A DNA stretch of 52,894 nt from a virus. This document shows, in pieces, positions 33,778 to 42,918 of this stretch. The stretch lies in the IMG/VR virus record IMGVR_UViG_3300025138_000056, positions 1-52,894 of that record; one strand, written 5' to 3'. Each line of letters starts with the position of its first letter. Position 1 is the first letter of the stretch. The notes beneath the pieces were generated by a model. That model did no database searches. It was given only the letters and a program-made list of their open reading frames with translations, and was not told where the DNA came from. The position numbers were made by a program, and so were the translations under genes.

Positions 33778-34749
33778 ATGGAAGATCAAACAGACATGGC
33801 CTCAGATAAAACTGAGGATAAGAAAAAGAGTAAAAAAGAAGTTATCTCCACTAAACGGCAAGGCGGAGATTTAGTCCGTGATGCATTAGGTGGTGGTGCT
33901 CATGATGCAGAGGGTAAAGGAACTATCCTACAGACCCTAGAGCCTGTTGCAAATGCACAAGCTGCTGTTAACATGGCATCGATTGCAACCCCAAAAATGG
34001 AAAGTGCCGATGTCGATGAGTGCATGGGAGCACTTTTCTCAGATGAAACTTTATCTGAAGAATTTGCATCTAAAGTTCGTGTTATCTTTGAAGCAGCAGT
34101 AAATGCAAAAATCGAAGATTATTCGAATGAAATTCACGAATCATATGATGAAGTAATCAAAGAGCAAATGGTTGATGTGGTTTCAAACCTATCAGAAAAG
34201 CTTGATGATTATCTAAACTACGTTGTCACTGAGTGGATGGAAGAAAATGAATTGGCAGTCGAACGAGGTGTCAAGTCTGATATTGCGGAAAGCTTTATCG
34301 ATGGAATCAAGTCACTGTTCGAAAATCATTACATTGATGTACCAAATGAAAGATACGATGTTTTAGATGAACTATTCGAAGCAAATGAACAATTACAGAA
34401 TCAACTCAACGAACAGATCGAAAAGAATGTTGATCTATTCAATGAATTGACATCTGCAAGAGCACAGGAAATTTTCTCTGAGTCAACTCAGGATCTAACT
34501 GATACTCAGAAAGAAAAATTCATTGATCTTGCAAAGAACGTTGCCTACGAAGATGAACAATCATTCGCAGGAAAACTACATGCCCTTAAGGAAAATTATT
34601 TCCCAATCCAACCAGAGGGTATTTTAACCGAATCAGTTGATACTATGTTAGAGGAAGGTACTACACCAGTAACTTTCAATGATTCATCTATGAATGCATA
34701 TGTAAATCATCTAGCTAATCAAATGAAACATCAAAAGAAATCAGATTAA
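33778..34749 (+). CDS. 22: Prohead core scaffold protein gp22
   Basis: The 323-residue protein is mostly helical and strongly acidic, with a family region LSEEFASKVRVIFEAAVNAK, then YLNYVVTEWMEENELAVERG, then FIDGIKSLFENHYIDVP. T4 gp22 is 269 residues. Several LxE/IxE sites (for example TLSEE, NLSEK) suit digestion by gp21 after head assembly. The N-terminal 70 residues are a basic/Ala-rich stretch. It is followed by gp23 after 25 bases with a strong ribosome site. Confidence 0.92.
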   Translation: MEDQTDMASDKTEDKKKSKKEVISTKRQGGDLVRDALGGGAHDAEGKGTILQTLEPVANAQAAVNMASIATPKMESADVDECMGALFSDETLSEEFASKVRVIFEAAVNAKIEDYSNEIHESYDEVIKEQMVDVVSNLSEKLDDYLNYVVTEWMEENELAVERGVKSDIAESFIDGIKSLFENHYIDVPNERYDVLDELFEANEQLQNQLNEQIEKNVDLFNELTSARAQEIFSESTQDLTDTQKEKFIDLAKNVAYEDEQSFAGKLHALKENYFPIQPEGILTESVDTMLEEGTTPVTFNDSSMNAYVNHLANQMKHQKKSD

Positions 34750-34774
34750 TTAAAACACTAAGGAGACAATAATA

Positions 34775-36289
34775 ATGTCTAATTTTGATACTACTACACC
34801 CTTTGACTCATTATGTGAGAAGTGGGAACCACTTCTAGAGCATGATAGCGTCGAAGCAATTTCAGATCCCTATCGTAAGAAGGTTACCGCAGCTCTACTT
34901 GAAAACCAAGAAAGAGCAATCAATGAGCAGAATCTAAGCGAAGCTGCTCCAACTAACAGCATGGGTGCTGGTGCTTTCGGTTATACCGATGGTGGCGGCG
35001 TTCCTAGTTCCAGATCGACTGCCCTTCAGGGTTACGATCCCATTCTCATCAGCCTCGTCCGTCGTGCTATGCCAAACCTAATGGCTTACGATCTTGCTGG
35101 TGTTCAGCCCATGAGCGCACCTACCGGACTCATCTTTGCGATGAGATCTCGTTACGGTAAGGCTCGTGGACAAGCCGGTAGTGCACAAAACGAAGCACTC
35201 TTCCAAGAACCATTCGCAGTGTTCTCGGGTGGTGGTACTGGTACCACTGCTGGACAACCTTCTGCTGGTTATGGTAAGACTGGTGGAATTCATCAGACCG
35301 ACGATCAACGAGGTGACAACGGTGGACCTACCGCAGCAAACTCTGCTGCTACTGGTGTTAAGCCCATCCTCAACGATGGTACTCGCGGTCAGGACTTCTC
35401 TTCTCAGAACTTTGAAATGTTCAGAGGTATGCTTACCAACGCTGGTGAAGCACTTGGTTCATCCAGTAACCCAGAGTTTGCTGAAATGAACTTCACCATT
35501 GAAAGAATCGCTGTTGAAGCAAGAACTCGCGCCCTCAAGGCAGAGTACACCACTGAACTCGCTCAGGATCTCCGAGCAGTCCATGGTCTCGACGCTGAAA
35601 CTGAACTTGCTAACATTCTTAGCACTGAGATTCTTTCTGAGATCAACCGTGAACTCATTCGTACTCTCTACTACAAGGCTAAGGTTGGATGTCAGCAGAA
35701 CGACATTAACGGTTCAGGTATTTATGACCTAAACATAGATTCCGATGGTCGTTGGAGTGCAGAACGCTTCCGTGGACTCATGTTCCAGATTGAGCGTGAA
35801 TGTAACACCATCGCTAAGGAAACTCGTCGTGGTAAGGGTAACTTCATCGTCGTTTCCGCCGATGTCGCAAGTGCTCTCGCAATGGGTGGTTTCCTCAACA
35901 TCTCACCTGCAATCAACCAGCAGCTAGAAGTTGATGACACCGGTAACACCTTCGCAGGTATCCTCAATGGTAGAATTAGAGTCTACATTGATCCCTACGC
36001 AGCAACTGACTCAATCACTGATACCAACTTTGCTAACTTCTGCCTAGTTGGTTACAAGGGAACCAGTCCATATGACGCAGGTGTATTCTACTGCCCATAC
36101 GTTCCCCTCCAGATGGTGAGAGCGGTTGATACCGGTAGCTTCCAGCCCAAGATCGGGTTTAAGACCCGCTACGGCATGGTTAGCAACCCATTCGCAGAAA
36201 CTGTGGATATTGCTCAGTCTGGTGGTAACCAGTACTACAGACTCTTCGCAGTCAAGAACCTCCACGGTAACACTGGTTTCGGACTCTGA
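34775..36289 (+). CDS. 23: Major capsid protein gp23
   Basis: The 504-residue product is a clear gp23 (521 in T4): SLVRRAMPNLMAYDLAGVQP, GLIFAMRSRYG, FEMNFTIE-like AEMNFTIERIAVEAR, RALKAEYTTELAQDLRAVHG, and a C-terminal VGYKGTSPYDAGVFYCPYVP. An N-terminal propeptide of about 56 residues is expected, ending at the gp21-type site LSE/A (residues 54-57). Codons favour C-ending synonyms far more than neighbouring genes, fitting very high expression. A TAAGGAG site precedes it and a strong terminator follows. Confidence 0.97.
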   Translation: MSNFDTTTPFDSLCEKWEPLLEHDSVEAISDPYRKKVTAALLENQERAINEQNLSEAAPTNSMGAGAFGYTDGGGVPSSRSTALQGYDPILISLVRRAMPNLMAYDLAGVQPMSAPTGLIFAMRSRYGKARGQAGSAQNEALFQEPFAVFSGGGTGTTAGQPSAGYGKTGGIHQTDDQRGDNGGPTAANSAATGVKPILNDGTRGQDFSSQNFEMFRGMLTNAGEALGSSSNPEFAEMNFTIERIAVEARTRALKAEYTTELAQDLRAVHGLDAETELANILSTEILSEINRELIRTLYYKAKVGCQQNDINGSGIYDLNIDSDGRWSAERFRGLMFQIERECNTIAKETRRGKGNFIVVSADVASALAMGGFLNISPAINQQLEVDDTGNTFAGILNGRIRVYIDPYAATDSITDTNFANFCLVGYKGTSPYDAGVFYCPYVPLQMVRAVDTGSFQPKIGFKTRYGMVSNPFAETVDIAQSGGNQYYRLFAVKNLHGNTGFGL

Positions 36290-36331
36290 TTTAGAGTAAA
36301 ACTCCAGAGTTTGAATAAAAATTTAATAAGA

Positions 36332-36363
36332 GTGGGAGTCCTTCGGGACTCCCGCTTTTTTTA
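36332..36363 (+). terminator. Strong rho-independent terminator after gp23
   Basis: GGGAGTCC (36334-36341) pairs with GGACTCCC (36346-36353) around a TTCG tetraloop. The stem is extended by T-G and G-C pairs and followed by eight T residues. It separates the capsid operon from the next late promoter, which starts one base later. Confidence 0.9.
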
Positions 36364-36371
36364 TATAAATA
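36364..36371 (+). promoter_or_regulatory. T4-type late promoter before the tube-like gene
   Basis: A perfect TATAAATA directly abuts the T-run of the gp23 terminator and lies 15 bases before the ATG at 36387. A CGGAG ribosome site follows. Confidence 0.7.
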
Positions 36372-36386
36372 ATACGGAGAACCAAT

Positions 36387-36947
36387 ATGCCCCTAACAGG
36401 ACCAGCCGAACTTCTTCATAGTTCAGACATAAGAAAGCCCAGTACAAATAATTACTTAGCTACGAATTATTTTCAGTTTGTTTTAGGTAGAGCACCGCTA
36501 TTGACATATTTCTGTCAATCTGTTAATCTACCATCATTAACAATTGGATTTGCTGATGTCCCAGTAGCGGGTATCGGTGTTCCGTTTAGAAATCCTGTAG
36601 GAAGATACTCATACGAACAAATGACAGTTTCATTTATTGTAGACGAAGAAATGAAAAACTGGAGAGAAATACACGATTGGATGCGATCGTTAAGTACAGC
36701 AGAATCAATGGGAAACCAAAAAGATGCTGAGGTGATTCCACACGAAGAAAAATTCGATACGGCAACTTTAATTATAATGAATAGCGCATACCAACCAAAT
36801 ATTAGAGTTACGGTAAATGAACTCTTTCCTGTAGGTATCAGCGGAATTCAATTTTCATCGGTATCGGTTGATACCGAACCAGTCGTGGCTACAGCCACCT
36901 TTGCATACACTTCTTATAAGGTAGAAGATATATCAAATGAATCTTAA
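36387..36947 (+). CDS. Tail tube-like completion protein (gp3 candidate, gp19 paralogue)
   Basis: The 186-residue product follows the gp19 pattern closely: YFQFVLGRAPLLTYFCQSVN, LPSLTIGFADVPVAG, YSYEQMTVSFIVDEEMKNW and IHDWMRSLSTAES. In marine T4 relatives the gene between gp23 and uvsY is often annotated as gp3, the tail completion protein (176 residues in T4). Similarity here is to the tube fold, so a tube-end or completion role is reasonable, but gp3 identity is not proven. It overlaps uvsY by 11 bases. Confidence 0.65.
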   Translation: MPLTGPAELLHSSDIRKPSTNNYLATNYFQFVLGRAPLLTYFCQSVNLPSLTIGFADVPVAGIGVPFRNPVGRYSYEQMTVSFIVDEEMKNWREIHDWMRSLSTAESMGNQKDAEVIPHEEKFDTATLIIMNSAYQPNIRVTVNELFPVGISGIQFSSVSVDTEPVVATATFAYTSYKVEDISNES

Positions 36948-37371
36948 TGAACTACGTGAAATGGTTTCTAATGATATAATCATTGATGAAACAAATTTAG
37001 ATCAAGAATCCCTAAAGACACCACAACTACATAACAAATATCTAATTTTCTTCGGTGATGAAAAGTTAATATTAAAAAAACTAGAAACTGATCTTAGAGG
37101 TTTAAGGAAGGTAAAGTGGTTATATTATACCGGTAAATTGTCTGAAGAAGAATTAGCTGAACATGGTTGGGAACCTTTTGATTATCATGTATTGAAAACC
37201 GATGTTGATCGATTTATAAATGCAGATGATCAAATAATTACACTAGAAAATAGAGTAGCATTCCAAAAGGAAAAGGTTGATTACCTAGAGAATGTCATCA
37301 AGATAGTCACAGGTAGACAGTGGAATATAAAGACTGCTCTAGACTGGTACAAATTTACCAGTGGTGCATAG
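36937..37371 (+). CDS. uvsY: Recombination mediator UvsY
   Basis: The 144-residue product matches T4 UvsY in size (137) and motif: MNLNELREMVSNDIIIDETN, LDQESLKTPQLHNKYL, and a C-terminal helix with ENVIKIVTGRQWNIKTALDW. UvsY loads UvsX recombinase on gp32-coated single strands. It is followed by uvsW, as in T4. The stop codon sits in a small inverted repeat that also spans a late-promoter-like box. Confidence 0.88.
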   Translation: MNLNELREMVSNDIIIDETNLDQESLKTPQLHNKYLIFFGDEKLILKKLETDLRGLRKVKWLYYTGKLSEEELAEHGWEPFDYHVLKTDVDRFINADDQIITLENRVAFQKEKVDYLENVIKIVTGRQWNIKTALDWYKFTSGA

Positions 37372-37387
37372 TGCATAAATACTATGC
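37366..37387 (+). promoter_or_regulatory. Inverted repeat around a late-promoter-like box before uvsW
   Basis: GCATAGT (37366-37372) and ACTATGC (37381-37387) form a perfect 7-pair stem ending at the uvsW ATG. The 8-base loop plus one stem base contains CATAAATA (37374-37381), one change from the late box. uvsW is a late gene in T4, so a promoter here is expected. The hairpin would only form in read-through mRNA from uvsY. Confidence 0.45.
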
Positions 37388-38899
37388 ATGAGTGATTTAA
37401 TTATTAAACCTGTAGACTCCGTTCATATTTACGTGGAGTGTGAAGAAAGCTTAGCCAAAGAACTAAACGAGTATTTTACATTCCTTGTACCAAATTATCA
37501 ATTTACTCCTGCATATAAGAAGAGAAAATGGGATGGACAAATTCGATTGTTCAACCTTTACAGTCGTAGAATATATACTGGTCTACTAAACTATATAATA
37601 AAATTTGCTGTTGACAGAGGTTATTCGTGTGAAAATCAAGTCACAAATGAAAGCACAATAACAAAAGAAGATATGTTAAATCTACTCACTAGCCTAAAGG
37701 TTAGTGCAAATGGTGAAAAAATAGTACCACATGATCACCAAGTAAAAGCAATATATCACGCATTAAAGAAAAATCGATCTCTACTATTATCACCAACTGG
37801 TAGTGGTAAGTCCTTGATCATATATTACTTAATGAGATATTATCTTGATAATATCGAACCAGATAAAAAGATACTAATAATAGTACCGACTACAGGTTTG
37901 GTATCACAGATGTATAATGATTTTAAAGATTACTCATCAAAAGATACATGGGATATTTCAAAAAACGCACATGTTATCTTTTCCGGTCAAGATAAAGTAT
38001 CAAGCAAAAGAATTATAATTTCAACATGGCAAAGTATATACAAAATGCCTATAGAATACTTTGAGAATTTTTCTGTTGTTTTTGGGGACGAGTGTCATTT
38101 GTTTAAAGCTAAATCTTTAACCTCACTTATGGCTAAAACAAAACACTGCCCATATAAAATAGGTATGACAGGAACTCTGGATGGATCACAGACCCATAAA
38201 TTAGTAATTGAAGGATTATTCGGACCAGTCTTTAATGTGGTAAAGACAAAAGAGTTGATGGAGAAGCAATTACTTTCAAATCTTTCAATCGATTGTATAA
38301 CATTACAGTATAATCAGGACTCCATAAATGAAATAAAAAAAGCTAAGTATATGGATGAAATTAAATGGTTAACACAAAAGAAATCCAGAAATAATTTTAT
38401 AACAAACTTATGCTGTAAATTAAAAGGTAATACACTGCTACTTTTCAATTATGTTGAGCAGCATGGAATTCCTTTATATGAAGACATAAATAAAATGTCC
38501 CCTGATGATAAAGTTTTTCTTATTCACGGAGGCACGGATACGGAACAAAGAGAAAGGATACGGAATATAGTTGATGCAGAATCTAAAGCTATTCTTGTCG
38601 CGTCTTATGGAACCTGCTCTACTGGTATTAACATTAGGAATATTAACAATATTGTTTTTGCTTCGCCTTCTAAATCTGTGGTGAGAGTACTACAATCAAT
38701 TGGTAGAGGTCTACGTAAAACAAAAACTAAAGATAAAGTAAAATTATATGATATTTCGGATGATCTATCACATAAAAGCTACAGGAACCATACGTTAAGA
38801 CATCTGGACGAAAGAATCAAGATATATACTAATGAAGAATTCAATTATGAAAAGTACAACGTCCGTATAGAAGGAGATACTCATGAGCAACTCTTATAG
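37388..38899 (+). CDS. uvsW: RNA-DNA and DNA helicase UvsW
   Basis: The 503-residue product matches T4 UvsW in length (503) and motifs: an N-terminal YKKRKWDGQIRLFN domain, Walker A SPTGSGKS (135-142), DECH (234-237), GMTGTLDG, and the C-terminal helicase motif QSIGRGLRKTKTKDKV. This superfamily 2 helicase unwinds R-loops and branched DNA, shutting off origin replication late in infection. An in-frame ATG four bases upstream is out of phase. It overlaps the next start by 17 bases. Confidence 0.95.
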   Translation: MSDLIIKPVDSVHIYVECEESLAKELNEYFTFLVPNYQFTPAYKKRKWDGQIRLFNLYSRRIYTGLLNYIIKFAVDRGYSCENQVTNESTITKEDMLNLLTSLKVSANGEKIVPHDHQVKAIYHALKKNRSLLLSPTGSGKSLIIYYLMRYYLDNIEPDKKILIIVPTTGLVSQMYNDFKDYSSKDTWDISKNAHVIFSGQDKVSSKRIIISTWQSIYKMPIEYFENFSVVFGDECHLFKAKSLTSLMAKTKHCPYKIGMTGTLDGSQTHKLVIEGLFGPVFNVVKTKELMEKQLLSNLSIDCITLQYNQDSINEIKKAKYMDEIKWLTQKKSRNNFITNLCCKLKGNTLLLFNYVEQHGIPLYEDINKMSPDDKVFLIHGGTDTEQRERIRNIVDAESKAILVASYGTCSTGINIRNINNIVFASPSKSVVRVLQSIGRGLRKTKTKDKVKLYDISDDLSHKSYRNHTLRHLDERIKIYTNEEFNYEKYNVRIEGDTHEQLL

Positions 38900-39515
38900 G
38901 ATTATCAAGCTGAAAAGCGGAGATGACGTTATAACAAGAATTAAAGGTAAAGAAAACGGCAAACTTATAGTCGAAACACCTATGATTTTTAAGTCAACAA
39001 TAGTAAATGATTTTACGGGCATTCCTAAAGAAGTTACCGTATTACAAAAATGGGCTAAATATTCAACTAATAAAGAAGTTAAAATTCCAGAGGATTTTAT
39101 CCTTACATATTTAACTCCCATGGAAGATGCCATTTCTCTTTATAATTTAGAGAAAAATAAAGAATATACAGAAACAAAAATTAAAAAGCAACTTCCCCCT
39201 AGTAATAATGACATGATCAGAAAGCTTCTTGATGATATGATTGATCACAAATCAAATCATAATCCGGAAGACGGACCAGCTGGTCCTGATGCTGTATTTA
39301 AATTTATTGGTAGCAATAAAGATATAGAAGATATGCTAGAAAAATTCAATCTTGATATGGAATTTATGGATGATTCATTTTACGATGATGAAATGGAAAT
39401 ACCATTCGAGCAGATAAGTGAAAATGAATATACTGGGGATGATGTTAACCATCCTGATTATGGTAATAGATGGACTGATTGGGATTTTGATCTAACAGAT
39501 TTCAATAGTAACTAA
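38883..39515 (+). CDS. LSm-like conserved marine T4-phage protein
   Basis: The 210-residue protein has an N-terminal Sm-like beta pattern: RIIKLKSGDDVITRIKG, LIVETPMIF, then VLQKWAKYSTNKEVKIPEDFILTYLTP. I recall this L-x-SG-(E/D)-D-(V/I)-I form in hypothetical proteins between uvsW and gp55 of marine relatives. The C-terminal half is acidic and Asp/Asn-rich (DDSFYDDEMEIPFEQ). It overlaps uvsW. RNA binding is suggested only by the Sm-like pattern. Function is unknown. Confidence 0.65.
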   Translation: MSNSYRIIKLKSGDDVITRIKGKENGKLIVETPMIFKSTIVNDFTGIPKEVTVLQKWAKYSTNKEVKIPEDFILTYLTPMEDAISLYNLEKNKEYTETKIKKQLPPSNNDMIRKLLDDMIDHKSNHNPEDGPAGPDAVFKFIGSNKDIEDMLEKFNLDMEFMDDSFYDDEMEIPFEQISENEYTGDDVNHPDYGNRWTDWDFDLTDFNSN

Positions 39516-39602
39516 GTATTATTAATAGAGTATTAATTACTATTACCTTTTCTCTCCACACAGTGGATTATAAGTCACTTTAAGTATTTGTCAAGTATTT
39601 TC

Positions 39603-39630
39603 TTGATTAATTTTTAGAAATGGATAAAAT
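39603..39630 (+). promoter_or_regulatory. Possible sigma70 promoter before gp55
   Basis: TTGATT (39603-39608), 16 bases, then TAAAAT (39625-39630) lie in the 121-base gap before gp55. Transcription would start at or beside the ATG. No ribosome site is visible upstream of that ATG. The rest of the gap is AT-rich with no other clear element. Confidence 0.35.
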
Positions 39631-39636
39631 GTATAC

Positions 39637-40146
39637 ATGAGTAAAAAACCAACACATTATATAGATAACGAAAAGTTTTTTCAGGAAATGTCCGAATGGA
39701 AAAAGCTAGTAATCGAGGCAGAGGCTATAGGGGAAAAACGACCACCAATCAATAATTATGTTGGTAAATGTTTTCTTGATATAGCTATACATCTTGCACA
39801 GAAACCTAACTTTACAAATTATCCATACAAGGATGAAATGATAAGTGATGCCATAGAAAATTGTCTTTTGTATGCTCACAATTTCAATCCAGAAAAATCA
39901 AAGAATCCCTTTTCATATTTTACGCAAATAACATATTATGCCTTTTTGCGAAGAATAGAAAAAGAAAAGAAGCAACAATACATCAAGTTTAAGATAACCG
40001 AAATGCATGATGATGGAACATTATCATCTTGGTTTAAAACCAATTATTTTGAAAAAGATAATACTACGGATGCTATGAAGGAACACTTTAATATTTCCGA
40101 CACAGATCTGGAAAGATTAACACCAAAAAAGAAAAAGAAAAAATGA
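39637..40146 (+). CDS. 55: Late sigma factor gp55
   Basis: The 169-residue product resembles T4 gp55 (185 residues) in its sigma region-2-like core, roughly residues 66-114: DAIENCLLYAHNFNPEKSKN and PFSYFTQITYYAFLRRIEKE. It has the N-terminal PPINNYVG segment, and the core binds host polymerase and recognises TATAAATA. The C-terminus ends LTPKKKKKK, without the hydrophobic clamp-binding tail known in T4 gp55. No ribosome site is seen before the ATG. It overlaps gp47 by ATGA. Confidence 0.88.
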   Translation: MSKKPTHYIDNEKFFQEMSEWKKLVIEAEAIGEKRPPINNYVGKCFLDIAIHLAQKPNFTNYPYKDEMISDAIENCLLYAHNFNPEKSKNPFSYFTQITYYAFLRRIEKEKKQQYIKFKITEMHDDGTLSSWFKTNYFEKDNTTDAMKEHFNISDTDLERLTPKKKKKK

Positions 40147-41198
40147 AAGTTGCAATAGTTAATGATACTCATTTCGGAGCAAGAAATGATTCGTCTATTT
40201 TTCTAAGCTATTTTCTAGAGTTTTTTCAGGATCAATTTTTTCCATACTGTATAGACAATAATATTGATCACGTTATTCATTTAGGTGACTTGATGGATAG
40301 ACGAAAATTTGTTAACTTCAACACTCTACATGAAGTTCGAACAAAGTTCTTTAATTCTCTTGAACATAATAAAATTAATCTTCATTGTACTATTGGTAAT
40401 CATGATACATTCTATAGAAATACCAATGAAATAAACTCACTCAAAGAATTATTCGATGATAAGAATGAGTTTTTTCATTTGTACGAAGAGCCTACATCAG
40501 TTCAGTTCGACAGTTTGTGTGTTGGTTTGGTACCATGGATAAACAATACAAATCGCGATAAATGTGAAGAGTTTCTACGGACTTGCTCTTGCCCTATAAT
40601 TGGTGGACATTTTGAACTAAATGGCTACGAAGTTATGCGGGGAGTTAATTTTAGAAATGGTATGTCAGATAAATTACTTCAGAGATTTGAGATGGTTTTG
40701 TCCGGGCATTTCCATAGTAAGAGTAGTAAAAATAATGTGTATTACTTGGGTACTCAATATCAGATAACATTCAGTGATCTACATGACACAAAAGGATTTC
40801 ATGTATTAGATACTGAAACTAGAGAACTACAATTTGTAGAAAATAATAGAAGAAAATTCTATCATATAGAGTATGATGATACAGATGCGAAGTCATTGTC
40901 GGGTGTAGATTTCAATTTATATAAAGATTGTTACGTCAAAGTAATAGTAAAGAATAAAAACAAAAGAAAAGTATTTGATTCATTTTTAGATAAGTTATAT
41001 CAACATAAAGTTATTGATGTTACCGTAGTTGAGGATATGAGTGATTTTGTTATTGAAGAAGAATCGATCGATATGGCTAAAGATACTCTTACTATTATCA
41101 ATGATGAGATTGATCATGATGATAATATTGAAGAGAAGGGAAAAATAAAGCAAATAATTCGTGAGCTTTATATGGAAGGTTTGAGTTCTTGGGAATAG
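40143..41198 (+). CDS. 47: Recombination endonuclease subunit gp47 (SbcD/Mre11-like)
   Basis: The 351-residue product carries the metallophosphoesterase motifs in order: NDTHFG (7-12), GDLMDRR (48-54), GNHD (85-88) and GHFHS (near 188). T4 gp47 is 339 residues. With gp46 it forms an Mre11-Rad50-type exonuclease that resects ends for recombination-dependent replication. The start lies in an A-rich stretch without a ribosome site, so translation probably depends on coupling to gp55. gp46 follows after one base. Confidence 0.95.
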   Translation: MKVAIVNDTHFGARNDSSIFLSYFLEFFQDQFFPYCIDNNIDHVIHLGDLMDRRKFVNFNTLHEVRTKFFNSLEHNKINLHCTIGNHDTFYRNTNEINSLKELFDDKNEFFHLYEEPTSVQFDSLCVGLVPWINNTNRDKCEEFLRTCSCPIIGGHFELNGYEVMRGVNFRNGMSDKLLQRFEMVLSGHFHSKSSKNNVYYLGTQYQITFSDLHDTKGFHVLDTETRELQFVENNRRKFYHIEYDDTDAKSLSGVDFNLYKDCYVKVIVKNKNKRKVFDSFLDKLYQHKVIDVTVVEDMSDFVIEEESIDMAKDTLTIINDEIDHDDNIEEKGKIKQIIRELYMEGLSSWE

Positions 41199-41199
41199 T

Positions 41200-42915
41200 A
41201 TGCTAGTATTCAAAAAAGTAAAGTTTAAAAACTTCGGTTCCTTCGGTAATATATTTACAGAAATAAATCTGGACAGATATAATACCGTTCTTGTGTCAGG
41301 TAAAAATGGTCATGGAAAATCATTTGCTTTACTAGACTCAATTACATTTGGATTGTTTGGTAAGCCTTTTAGAAAGGTAAACATTCCACAACTGACTAAT
41401 AGTATAAATCAGAAAGATTGTATTGTTGAAGTTGAATTTGCAACACCGAAACATTCCTACCGAATTGTTCGTGGATTGCACCCAAAGGTTTTTGAAATTT
41501 ACAAGGATGGGGATCTGCTACCACAGAATGCAAAAGCAAAAGATTATCAGATAATGTTAGAAGAACAAATTTTACGTATGAACTACAAGTCATTTATGCA
41601 GATAGTTATTTTAGGTTCTTCTTCGTTTGTTCCCTTTATGCAATTATCTAACAATGACAGAAGGGAAGTCATTGAAGATATTTTAGATATTAAAATTTTT
41701 AGTGTGATGAATTCTTTACTCAAGGTTAAGCTATCACAATTGAAAGAGAATTTAAATGAAATTGAAAACAAGATCACGATCTCGAAAGAAAAAATCAACC
41801 TACAAAAGAGTCATGTCGAAACCCTTGAAAATAAAAGTCAAGAAAGTATCGAAAAGAATAAAAGTAAATTACAATCACTCATCGATGAGGGGAAAGATAA
41901 ACAGGAAAAAATTACCTCGATATCAGAGAAGATTGAGACCATTCGTACAGAAACACCTGACAAGGAACAGTTTCTAACTAGCTTGAAGGGCATTGAAAAA
42001 ACAGAAAATCAAGTTGAAGGTGACCTCAAACGACTACGTAAAGAAATTTCTTTCTATTCGTCTAATAGTAATTGTCCTTCATGCAAGCAGGAAATCGATG
42101 AAAATTTCAGACAAAAAACTCTTGATGAAAAAGAATTAAAGAAAGATAATCTAGATTCAAGATTAGCTGGTATTGAACAGTTGATCAATGAAACATCTGA
42201 ACGTATAGATGATATAAACAAAAAAGAAGATGAAATACGATCACAGGAAAATATAATACTTGAACAAAAGAGTATGATTAAATCATTGTTTTCTCAAATT
42301 CAATATATTGAACAAGAAATAACAGATCTAGAAACTAATAATGGTAATATAGATGAAGAAAAAGATAAGCTATATGAGTTTTGTGAGACTCAACAAAAAA
42401 CTGTGGAAGAAAAAGATAATGTCCTAAATCAAAAGTATAATTACGATGTTGTATATGGCTTACTAAAAGACGCTGGAATTAAAGGTAAAATCATCAAATA
42501 CTATTTACCAATCATTAATAAGTTAATCAATAAGTATTTGTCTTCTATGAATTTCTTTGCCAATTTTGCTTTAGATGAGGAATTTAACGAAACAATTAAA
42601 AGTCGTCATAGAGACACGTTTAGTTATATGAGCTTTAGTGAGGGAGAGAAACTTAGAATTGATTTAGCATTGATTTTGTCTTGGCGAGAAATTGCTAAAC
42701 TTAAGAATAGTGCTAGTTGTAACTTACTGATACTTGATGAAGTTTTTGATTCTTCTTTAGATGCTATGGGTACTGATGATCTTATGAAGCTATTAGATGA
42801 TCTGTCTATAAATACTAATATATTTGTTATTAGTCATAAATCAGATCAGTTGGCAGATAAATTTTCGAACTACCTTACGTTTGAGAAGAAGAATAATTTT
42901 AGTAGGATAAAGTAA
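41200..42915 (+). CDS. 46: Recombination endonuclease subunit gp46 (SbcC/Rad50-like)
   Basis: The 571-residue product has Walker A SGKNGHGKS (33-41), a QIVILGSSSFVPFM segment, long coiled-coil arms with a zinc-hook CPSC near residues 292-295, the ABC signature FSEGEKLRIDLAL near 477, and Walker B LLILDEVFDSSLDA near 510. T4 gp46 is 560 residues. It is the ATPase partner of gp47. The stop is followed after three bases by the PLP-enzyme gene. Confidence 0.95.
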   Translation: MLVFKKVKFKNFGSFGNIFTEINLDRYNTVLVSGKNGHGKSFALLDSITFGLFGKPFRKVNIPQLTNSINQKDCIVEVEFATPKHSYRIVRGLHPKVFEIYKDGDLLPQNAKAKDYQIMLEEQILRMNYKSFMQIVILGSSSFVPFMQLSNNDRREVIEDILDIKIFSVMNSLLKVKLSQLKENLNEIENKITISKEKINLQKSHVETLENKSQESIEKNKSKLQSLIDEGKDKQEKITSISEKIETIRTETPDKEQFLTSLKGIEKTENQVEGDLKRLRKEISFYSSNSNCPSCKQEIDENFRQKTLDEKELKKDNLDSRLAGIEQLINETSERIDDINKKEDEIRSQENIILEQKSMIKSLFSQIQYIEQEITDLETNNGNIDEEKDKLYEFCETQQKTVEEKDNVLNQKYNYDVVYGLLKDAGIKGKIIKYYLPIINKLINKYLSSMNFFANFALDEEFNETIKSRHRDTFSYMSFSEGEKLRIDLALILSWREIAKLKNSASCNLLILDEVFDSSLDAMGTDDLMKLLDDLSINTNIFVISHKSDQLADKFSNYLTFEKKNNFSRIK

Positions 42916-42918
42916 TAC

